NCBI RefSeq assembly: GCF_030272615.1
Contig: NC_081407.1
Span: 377,690,132-377,754,131, forward strand
Source of the DNA: Cryptomeria japonica
Taxonomy: Eukaryota; Streptophyta; Pinopsida; Cupressales; Cupressaceae
Length of the DNA stretch: 64,000 nucleotides
Reading direction: 5' to 3'
Shown: positions 36,332 through 45,766 of the stretch, piece after piece
Layout of the letters: the number at the start of each line of letters is the position of its first letter
Position numbering within the stretch: position 1 is the stretch's first letter
Translations under genes and position numbers: made by a program
Notes under the pieces: generated by a model
Databases searched by the model: none
What the model saw: only the letters and a program-made list of their open reading frames with translations
Told to the model about the DNA's origin: nothing

Positions 36332-36760
36332 AAAGGGAAAGCGTTCATGGCTTCTACAAGTGGGAAGACTCACTCTTTTGGAACAAGAAAAGGAAAAGCT
36401 CTATGTGCTACTATTAGTCATGATTCAGAGAGATGGCTTCTAGATTCAGGGGCTTCTCATCATATGGCATCTTTATAGTCTATGTTCTCTACATTTGAGC
36501 CTGGTACCATGCCGCAAATTTTGATGGGCAATCATACATATATGGATGTGATTGGGAAAGGATCTATTGACATTGGGGATAACTCCTTCAATGAGGTGTT
36601 GTGTGTACCCCACTTGACAAACAATCTCCTTTCTATCTATCAAATCACACATGCCACAACTAAGAGAGTTGTGGAGTTCACACTTGAGTCAGTTTTCATT
36701 AGAGACTTGGAGACTAGAGCTATCATTGTGACAAAATGCCATGAGCACTATGAAGATTGT
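36332..36760 (+). pseudogene. Copia protease region, in frame with gag, with one stop
   Basis: Directly after the gag TGA, in the same frame: GKAFMASTSGK, then the aspartic-protease signature WLLDSGASHHM (active-site Asp at 36,443-36,445), a TAG at 36,476-36,478, then LMGNHTYMDVIGKGSID, VLCVPHLTNNLLSI and LESVFIRDLETRAII, all expected of copia PR and the start of the pre-integrase region. Copia similarity ends at about 36,745. Cleavage could work only if both stops were read through. Confidence 0.7.
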
Positions 36761-37975
36761 CAGAGAAAAGAAAAAGTCTTCTGTCAACTTGAAAACATAG
36801 AGCTTGAAGATGATGATTCAAATTCTTTTCAGACATGCATGCAACCGAAGCTTGAAAATAACGATGAAGACATGCATAAAGAAGAATCCCCTATAGTTTT
36901 CATTCCAGCTTGGTGTCTCAAGTCTTATGATGATGACTTTCTACGTGGAGAAGATATTCTCATTCATCCATCACCGACAGTTCAAGATGAAAACTTTTTC
37001 AAGGAAATCAAAGGTATAATACCTAGTGAACAATCTTGTATGGATATGACCAATAGAGAAGGAAGCATAAGTAAAATTTTGTAGACATATTCTTTATCTT
37101 CAAAAATGGAGACGTTTACTGAATTTCTAGATCAGTCTCAAGTGAAAGAATTTGAACCATCAAGAATCCACTCTTTATCATGCATGTCATCTGAGTATAA
37201 AGTTTTCAAATTTCATGAAGAGTGTGATGAAGAGGAATCATTGGGACAAGAGAGCACAAAAAGTAATGCAAATATCTATGCGATGGTTGAATATGAAATC
37301 CATGTAGGTATATCAATAAATATCCCTATTTTTATGGAATTGCAATCTATGCCTTATGAAGTATTCAAGGTTCAAAGAAATCCTGCTTTTGAATATTTGG
37401 ATCAAGAAGACATCCTTATTCAAGGGGATAGTTTTGGGAATTATACCGAAAATGCAGAGATAAATGAGGTAATGGATGATCTAATGAAGGAAATCAATGA
37501 AGTTAATTCTCATAATGTTTGTATTTCAGATTGTTGTTTGAAGGCTTCAAATGATGACTTCTCCTATAGTAAAAGTGCATACCTCAATCCTTTGTTTTCA
37601 GATGAGCGTATTTATACAGATGATTTTCAAGATGAAATTCTTGAACATGATTCAATGGTTATGTCTACTCAAGTTTCTTCACATCATAGATTATATGAAG
37701 GTTGTCCGATTTGTGGATTAATTTATTGTAAACCAGACTATCAGAGGGATCTTCAGATAGAGGATATGGGTATGCTTGAGAATATTTCACAAATTGTCAA
37801 TAAAGTTCAAAGTGGTACCCCAATACTTGAAGAGAGCCTACAAATTTATGATGAGAGATGGTTGTTTGGTTCACTATCCAATTTTTTTTCTCATCTTATA
37901 CATGTTGATCTTGCCAACTCACTAATCTTACAGGTTTCACATGGACGCTTGCCATATTTCTGCATAGGTGCCTAG
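36746..37975 (+). pseudogene. Acidic extension replacing integrase/RT, unknown function
   Basis: The gag-PR frame continues for about 410 codons to TAG at 37,973-37,975, with one stop (TAG 37,082-37,084) and no frameshift. Where integrase, RT and RNase H should be, the sequence is acidic and has no recognisable polymerase motifs. Two diverged modules can be aligned: CLKSYDDDFLRGEDILIHP (about 36,919) and CLKASNDDFSYSKSAYLNP (about 37,540). A cysteine cluster, CPICGLIYCKPDY, lies near 37,704. It could be a captured host sequence or a family-specific accessory region of a non-autonomous element. Confidence 0.5.
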
Positions 37976-38343
37976 TTCGGTCAGCCTATGAATGGTTTTG
38001 TATGAAGATCGTGGAGAGCTTTGAGATGGGATTTGCCTACTATATGCATAATTTAGTTATAAGTTTTGTTGTGTTCATCCCATTTTTGGTTTGTGTCCAA
38101 ATTCTCTGGCTATTCCCTATGTTGTTTCTTCTTGACTCTGTTGCCCAATGGATAGTGCACTAGACTGCGAGCGAGAGATTTTGGGTTCATCTTGCATCCT
38201 TTGCAGTCCTTGTCCCCAGTCATAGCTAGTTGTTGCCCCCATATTTGGGATACCTAAAATTTTAACTTCATATCAGTCTTAATGTTGAATGAAGGCCCAA
38301 ATATGTGTCTATGTGCAAGCAATGAGCATGTGATATAAGGTCC
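37976..38343 (+). other. 3' part of the copia-like element
   Basis: No open frame. It contains the tRNA-like segment at 38,134-38,209. A polypurine tract and 3' LTR could not be identified before the next insertion. Confidence 0.35.
38134..38209 (+). pseudogene. tRNA-Arg-like sequence (pseudogene or SINE head)
   Basis: The stretch is 76 bases, tRNA length. It begins GACTCTGTTGCCCAATGG, very like plant tRNA-Arg(ACG), continues TAGACTGCGAGC through the anticodon arm and has a B-box-like GGGTTCATC. The anticodon stem and 3' acceptor strand no longer pair well, so it is not functional. It could be a tRNA pseudogene or the head of a SINE. Confidence 0.45.
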
Positions 38344-40867
38344 TTGTCTGTAATGCCCCACCAGGAAACCCCGAAGGGATTAAGCCATACACAAGAATTG
38401 AGTGCAAAATTTATTTTTTTTAAAAGTTACAACACATAAGATGCAACAAGATCAAAGATTCAGATTACATAGCGGAAGACATCAACAACAATCTCCTAAA
38501 GAGTTTCCCAACGAGATTACTTAAATTTCACAATTCACTTAACTCACACGATTAATCCAATAACTGAATATTTTAATCACGAGATAATTCTTAATCAGGA
38601 TAACTTCTTTCAAAAGATGGAAATATAAACCACAAGCGAAGATTCTTCCATTAAGATCCATTCATAATTTCCATTCAAGCTTTTCATTTAAAATTACAAC
38701 CATACATCTAACATTCTAATACACTAGGATTTCATCATGACATAAGAGATCTTTTCAAGCATACTTAATTTCTTAACAACAACTGAGTATAATTCATTAC
38801 TCTAAGTTACCTTCTTTCATATTCCAACTTATTGCATTTCAAAAGACGATTACAAACATGCATCTACTATAACTCTCATCTAAACCACTTACGCATTCGA
38901 TCAACATGGCATTCAAGAAAGAACTGAATATAAGCATTTATAGTTAATTTCAATTATCCACTTAACCATTCTAACATAAGCTAATCATACATGATAAAGC
39001 TGAATAAAGGAAACATAAGAGAATACATCACATAACACCATAATGATCTCGGAGTTCACCCCTAAAGGGCTACATCTCCAGGTCTTCTCAACTGCAAGAC
39101 CCCCTCTGATAATTAATAAAGTTAAGAATACAAGAGGTTACACTATACAATCCAGCCATCAAGGCGATACATAAACAATATACAACAACCGCATCAGTCA
39201 ATTAATACATAAACGATACTTTAAAAGAACAGGATCCAGCTGAACATAATCAAAGCTAAAACAAGAGGTCCATGAGAGAATCCATAAAACTGAGCCAACA
39301 CCACCCAAGGTCTAACATGAAGCCGACACTCACAAGGGCAGAGCCAAAAGGACGACTCACAAAGGTACTCCTAACAGGACAAAACAACAACACACTAGCG
39401 AACGTAGGGACAAGTGTCGTCACACAACCTGGCATGGTTACCATGGCAAGTCTTCATAGGTCCCGGCCCCATACACTGGGTTACCCTGGCAACCTAATCC
39501 AAACTTCCGGCCCATCCAAGCCTCATGTGGACCCACACATCCTCTCGCGAAGACAAGGAAGATGGTTTGCCATTTCAGGCCTTCTCACAGCATGTCGAAT
39601 CTATGATAGCACTCGTCCCATGTGTGAGGTACATTATCTTATTTAGAGATTACATTCTAATCTACTTAGGTTATCACTTATTAGACTCACTTTCGACAGG
39701 TTACCCAGCAACCACTTTGGGCGCGGCCCCCAATCGAAAGCCACTTTCCCATACGACACTAGAACAAACTCAGACGAACTCAAAAACCAAGGAATAGGCA
39801 TGGTCTGACGAACGGAGTTCAAGAAGGGCGAGACAATCATCTGGTCAAACATGACTCAAAGATGAACACTTACTAACGGTACTCTAACAAGAGACCTGAC
39901 CAACAACGGTCAACCACAAATCATCATTCGACTCACACAAAGAGGATATGATCCAAACGACACTACCACAATACAATAGTCAACTTGGAATCGAGGACTG
40001 AAACAGGTACCCCAAGTCAATCCATACGACAGGGTCCTATTCAACAAAGCAAAACATGCCATTTCATAATTAAAGGCGAATACAGAAATTAAACTCGCAA
40101 GGCAATAATCAGAAAAGACAATATTTCCTCAAATTGATTTAATCATTACAAGTCGATCAAGTTTTCTACAAGATCTAAATCAGCTTACAGCACCTACCTC
40201 ATCTAGGGATAAGTTATTCTTGGTTTTCTAACTCCTAAGGTTCAAAGCATCGAACAGGCAAATTAAGCCATAATGAGTTTTTAACCAATTCATATTAATT
40301 AAACTTAGAGAACCATTAATTAAATAAATAAGATATTTAATCTCCAATCAAAACATCATAAACATACTGGTTCAAAATCAATCTCTACAGATTCATAATT
40401 TTCAATTCCAGATACATTATATGAATCACGAAATATAATTATAAAAAGAGGATCTAATGAAGATAGTCATTTCAAAAAGCACATCGTTTCAGTTTCTAAT
40501 GATCAATGGTTAATTATTCATTTCTAACCTTTCCAGATGACTTATACCCTTAAACTCATCAAACAATATAAATATAGGAATAAAGTACGTTTAAACTGAA
40601 AAGGATTTTTTTCCAATATAACACATTTGATCTACCCAATATATTCACAAATTGATATTAATCCTTACATCAGAATCTACATTACATAGTATTAAAAACG
40701 TTATATATATTTTTTTTTTTTGAGTTAAAAAAATACATTAAAAAAAACATCTTTCATTATACATGATACTTATCTAATATGCATTTTTTTTAAATTACAA
40801 AAAAAAATACATTAAAAAAAATGATTTAATAAACTTCGTTTAGAACAAAAAAATGCAATAAAACACG

Positions 40868-41125
40868 AGGTGAGGCGGCCGTGCCCTAACCCTAGCCGAG
40901 GGAAAGGGGCGGCGGCGCTCGCGGTGGTGCCCGCAGGTGCCGCGGCGCCCTGCGGCCACCGTGGCCCCTGCGGCCACTGCCGTGAGCCGCAGGCCTGCAC
41001 ATTCGCAACCCACTGCGGGCGGAAAAGGAGGAGAAGGGGGAGCGAACGGGGGGAGAAGGGGGAAGAGTGGGGGAGGGGAGGGGAGCGGGTGGAGTTCCGC
41101 TCCCCGCTCTCCCAAACCCCGACCC
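40868..41125. other. GC-rich, CpG-rich island inside the LTR-like element
   Basis: About 260 bases of very GC-rich sequence (GGCGGCGGCGC, GCGGCCACC repeats, then G-rich GGGGGAGAAGGGGGA tracts) in an AT-rich setting. Overlapping ORFs on both strands are composition artefacts. In an LTR such a block could be part of a promoter or transcribed leader. Confidence 0.75.
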
Positions 41126-41270
41126 ACAGTTCAAAACAATGAAAAAAAAACACCCAGTTCGGTGCTTAACACAGCGCTAACCAAAACAAAACACAGTTCG
41201 AAAATGATAGATTTTCTTCGAACACACAGTTCGGCATTTTTATAATATTTTTTTTTGAAACACAGTTCAT
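41125..41270 (+). repeat. Five spaced CACAGTTC(G) motifs
   Basis: Copies start near 41,125, 41,153 (as CCCAGTTCG), 41,192, 41,225 and 41,261, with spacings of 28-39 bases, directly beside the GC-rich island. The arrangement suggests either a decayed tandem repeat or clustered binding sites. Confidence 0.55.
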
Positions 41271-42554
41271 TTTCATAAACAACGGAAGACATGAAATGCT
41301 TCAAAAATTGTATATTTCGATTCAATCATACAAGAGGTTATTTCAAAACCCAAACCATTTCCATCAAGACCCATTTTGACCAAAAGGATCCATTTAACAC
41401 AATGATACAGCCATAAAATCTTCTTGAAGAACACAACTAAAGCATGGATTTAAACCCACAATCCAAATTAAAACTGAAAGCAATCAAAGATTGGATTTGG
41501 CAACAAGAAAAGCAAATCAGAATCCTACCTTAATACGCAATCCTGGAATGGCTGAAGGAGAGCCCACCTGCCAGATCCAGCATCATTCCTTCCCCAAAAA
41601 CTCCAATTTTCATTCCAAATTTTCTTTCCAACTAAAAATTCTCCAAATTTGTCCATCCTTCCATTTTTTCCCCAAATTTGGGTTATATGGAAGAGTTGAC
41701 CCAAAAATTCCATTTTTGGAATAAAAATTCTTTATTTACAAATAACTCTCAAAAATTAATTCTTTTCTAGCTAGCAACAAATTAACTTGCTATTCAAATC
41801 AAAAATCGATTTCCTCATTTAACTGAATTTTAATCTTTCAAATCTCAGAATCCAACAGAATGCAATTACGTCTATTGCGATTAAATACCAAACTTTCTTT
41901 TTCAACAGCATAAATAAGATGCATTAAATATTCAAAAGCAGACATTAAACCGAATTTACTCACAATTAAAAACGAGCAACCCAATATCAACGAAAATGGC
42001 ATAACGAAAACCCGATTAATTTAATCCATTAATCTTCACTGCACAAACGCATATATAATCAACATAATTACTAAGGAATAAATAATCGATTTAACCATAC
42101 ACACCAAGCACGCAAACCGAGAAGGCCAACCAAACAGACGACTCGCAAACCCAAACAAGAAGGGGATACCGACGACGACTGGCGATGCTCACTGGAGCAC
42201 GACTAAGGTCGACTAGGGTCTTACGACCACCTAATCCAACTCTAAGGATTAAAAAGGTACACTCAAACCTGTACATCCAGGTGAAGACGAACCTCGCACT
42301 CATGCGGCGTTGTACCTGAAATATCCTGCAACCAAAGAACATACATGCATACATATATAATAACTTAATGAGAGCATTAGTCCAATACTAATATCACGAA
42401 ATAGGAACACTGAATAACTTGCACATAACTAGTGAGAAAACCACATCAATAGCTATGCGTAAAATCAACATCTGACTATAACCTAATATTACGATAAACT
42501 AATCAAGATTAAACCAAGGTAAGAAATAGATTAGGGTAGGGGTACTACATTGTC

Positions 42555-43045
42555 AGTCAAATTATGAAAAATGGAGGAATTTTATAAGTTACAAATAATT
42601 AAGGTAAATCATTTCATATACATGTCCTTTGCATCATTATGTGTTATGTGGCCAATTTTCATCTGAACCCAGTTCATAGTTGATCATATATTAAACTTTC
42701 AAATTTTGATGTCCCTTGCCCAAAAATGATTAAAATCTCTCATCCTAGGTATTTTCATGAGGAATAAATTATTACCTTTTCTTATTTCCCTACCATAAAT
42801 GTGTGTTTTAAATTTCAGAGCTTAATTTCTTACCATTTGAAAGTTATGGTTATTTTTCCTAAGTTTGCATATTAAATTTAAAATATTAAATTATTTTTCA
42901 AAAGATAATTTAATATTTTAAATTATTTTAATATTTGTGGTAATTTGAGGGAGAATTTTATCTAAAAATGTCATTTACATTTCCCCTTTGTTCTCCTTCA
43001 TGTTCGATGGTTTTTGAGGTCAAGATCATAGTGTTTGTAAGAGAA
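42555..43045. other. AT-rich segment after the LTR-like element
   Basis: Continues the sequence interrupted at 38,348. No coding motif. A small palindromic stretch (AAATATTAAATTATTTTTCA and its inverse) lies near 42,880-42,925. Confidence 0.4.
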
Positions 43046-43212
43046 GGTTAAGGATGCTTCATTTTCGAGCATTCTTAACCCATATTCATAACTTCAAAAG
43101 GAAAAAGGTTAAGAATTCTCAAAAATGAAGCATTTCTAACCTTATTTCCTAACCTTGTGGGACCTCTTTGTCAAGAAGGTTAGAAATTCTCCATTTTGGA
43201 GCATTCTTTAAC
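43046..43212. repeat. Cluster of three 35-nt hairpins
   Basis: Hairpins at 43,046-43,080, 43,107-43,141 and 43,178-43,212, each 35 bases. Each begins GGTTA(A/G) and ends (T/C)TAAC(C), with arms of about 13 bases (GGTTAAGGATGCT pairing with AGCATTCTTAACC in the first) and an A/T-rich loop. The three copies are about 75-85% alike and spaced by 61 and 71 bases. Confidence 0.7.
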
Positions 43213-43261
43213 TTCTCCATAAGAGATATAAAAAAAAGTTCTAAAATAAAATGCAGTCTCA

Positions 43262-43450
43262 TGGAATTACGCAGTATGAAGAATGTGGAAGCACAGACAG
43301 AACCCGTGAACTGTTTACCAAAATGCTTCAAGAGAGACGTCCCCTCATGAATGAAAAAAAATGATTTCAGAATGTGCACAAAATGGATTTTGCTTGCAAG
43401 CTTTCAAAATCTTTGAATCAATGAAGCACTCTAGAATATATTTCAAATAA
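43262..43450 (+). pseudogene. PPR protein fragment (right part of a possibly split gene)
   Basis: The translation gives ECGSTDRTRELFTKMLQERR, then a frame break, MISECAQNGFCLQAFKIF and ESMKHSRIYFK, the normal PPR series (KCGSxDxARELFxKM, MIxxYAQNGFxxEALKIF). It begins at the step where the fragment at 33,840-34,125 stops, on the same strand. Decayed; no start or end. Confidence 0.7.
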
Positions 43451-43489
43451 ACGAACACAATGACAAATCTGTTTACCACCAGGTTCCTT

Positions 43490-44222
43490 ATCTTTTTTGT
43501 TGCATTCACCAAATTTTAAATCAATAGTTTTATCATAAAAAGGTTGGTTTTGGGAATAATAGTTGTTATTGTAGAAACAATAGTATGAGTTGATGACACC
43601 CTTCTTTTTACTCTCTTGAACATCTACAAATTTAAGTAAAAATCAGTAAGAAATCAAGATAGTGGTTGGGAAAGTTCTTCACAACCTAAAATTAGATGAG
43701 TTGGATATTATGTTTTGTATGCTTCTGTATAAATAATTGTTTGAGGTGGATTTGGAGGAATTTCAAAAAAACTGGCAAAATAATTTAGCAATTTGTAGAA
43801 AGAAACTCAACATTAAATAGGTAAAGGAAAATTATTTATCTTTATATATACATTTGAATAGATATGAATTCAAAACCAAATTCTTGATCATGAGCATAAT
43901 TCTCAATTAGGCCACAAGCCAAGAGGTACCTCATTGTTTCAAGTCATAGAACATCTTGTATTGTTTTAGCAGCAAAATTTGGAGCTAACGTCACATCAAC
44001 TGAAGAATCATTTTGTAGTTGTTGCACAGATATATTTTTCTCTATTATTGTAATTGAGCACTAATATGACAATCAGTCACATTGTATTGCTCATCAATAA
44101 GTGATCTTGACATAGCATGTAAATCTTTGTAATCTTGCATTTACTTTTATATAGGGTTAATCCTCTTTGTCATAAATAAAGAATAAAAACTTGGAAAAAA
44201 AATCATATATATATATATATAC

Positions 44223-44298
<76 letters not shown>

Positions 44299-44343
44299 GT
44301 ATATATGTATATATATATGTATATATATATATATATATACATT

Positions 44344-44434
<91 letters not shown>

Positions 44435-45312
44435 TAAGCATAAATTTCAAGACATCATAAATAAAAAGAAGATGAATACAAATGTTATGCAAGTAATCTC
44501 CAACAAATTAATAGCATGTAAAACTTGTCATTTTAATATTGTAATAGAAGTGATAAATGTAATAAGAGAAGTACCTAAGATTTTTTTTTCTGTATTTTTA
44601 TTATTTTTAAATGTTAAAAAAATAATGATTGTTTGAATTGGTTGATTATTATTAATTTTTATATAAAAATGAAATGCAAGTTTTGAAGTTATATAATTTT
44701 GAAATAGAAATAGTCAATTTAATTTTAATTATAATTGTGACTTAGGTTAAAATTATATGTATTGTAATTTGATTTTGAGAAATGAGGTTGCATAGGAAAT
44801 ATTAAGAATTGTATTCTACTTAAGTCTTAGATTATTAAGTTACATGAGCACAACCTTAAGCCAACTAAAATAAATCATTTTAATATTATAATAAGAAGAT
44901 ATAGATGACATAAAAGACAAGAAAATACAACAGAGATAGTACTCAGTGAAAAATACTTAAATCTAGTGAATATCCCTTTCTTTTTAATCACGCAAAATTG
45001 ACACCCATTACAAAAAAATAGGCATCATTAAATTAAAAAAAATAGTGAATCAATTAAGAAGCTAATATTATATAGATATACAAAATAAAAAATAAATCAA
45101 ATGTATAATACTAATTTATAATTGCATCATTTACGAGTGCTTAAAATAGGAATATCCAAAAAAAATTGTACAATTTTAAGTTGGTGGTTATGTTTCTAGA
45201 AAACAAATGATTCCTAGACAACCCATTATAAGGGATATGGGGAACTAGAATTTAGACCATACTGAAATATTTTAATAAGTGAAGAAAAAATTCAATGAAA
45301 TCAAACTCTTTG
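43490..45312. repeat. Dispersed repeat D, copy D1
   Basis: Direct repeat of 51,390-53,050 (D2) in the same order, by eye about 80-88% identical, with an AT microsatellite expanded in D1 only. Its right part (from about 45,140, GGAATATCC...) also matches the left arms of duplications B and C. No coding potential. Confidence 0.7.
44204..44430. repeat. Long AT microsatellite
   Basis: About 227 bases of TA repeat with scattered ACATAT and GTAT interruptions in the first half and pure TA in the second. The matching site in D2 (about 52,080) has only about 10 bases of it. Confidence 0.95.
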
Positions 45313-45766
45313 TACTCTTGTAGGAGGTTAGACAAGTTGTTTTGTAGGTTGTAGCAGTAATAAAGTTCTAGAGGAATTTAGAGAGAAGTATTCTTGTAAC
45401 CCATTTGAAGGAATAACACAAGCATTGTTCTCTTTGGTGTGGTCTTTTTCCCACAAGGGTTTCACCATGCCAATCACATTTTCTTGAAAGATTCTAAAGT
45501 ATTTTTAACAAACCCATCCTATTCTTATCTTGCAATCATAATATTTCATGAGGTAACAACAACTATGAGTTTTAATGGATGCTTTCATTAAAGGAGTTGC
45601 TGCGTATCCTTCCTCAATTGTGTAAACTACTTTATGTAAAACTTTATTGTATTTATATCTTAAGACTGAAATCTAAACTTAATTATTATTATAATGACAT
45701 CAAGCAAACAATAAGGTAAAGAAAAATTGAAGCCAAGAAAAACCTTAGACAAAAGACGTTTGGTGA
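45313..45766. other. Possible copia LTR remnant beside the LINE
   Basis: No gene. The stretch CTTTTTCCCACAAGGGTTT at about 45,444-45,462 resembles a sequence common in copia LTRs, but no LTR ends, PBS or partner were found. Confidence 0.3.

Larger units (their letters stand above)
38349..42549. mobile_element. 4.2-kb solo LTR-like element with 5-bp target-site duplication
   Basis: The element begins TGTAATGCCCC and ends GGGGTACTACA, imperfect inverted ends in TGTA..TACA. It is flanked by the perfect 5-bp repeat TTGTC (38,344-38,348 and 42,550-42,554). It is 4,201 bases long, has no retroelement coding motif and no internal LTR pair by eye. This fits a long solo LTR of a Ty3-gypsy element; orientation is not fixed. 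It contains a GC-rich island and five CAGTTC motifs, listed separately. Confidence 0.7.

Noticed and set aside
40812-41245. Pro/Arg/Ala-rich ORFs on both strands in the GC-rich island
   Set aside because: Overlapping open frames in all registers are a GC-composition effect; no family signature.
42555-43250. 3' LTR of the copia-like element
   Set aside because: Compared by eye with 34,130-34,567 and saw no shared sequence; a self-alignment could overturn this.
44157-44460. Tyr/Ile ORFs on both strands
   Set aside because: Pure TA repeat.
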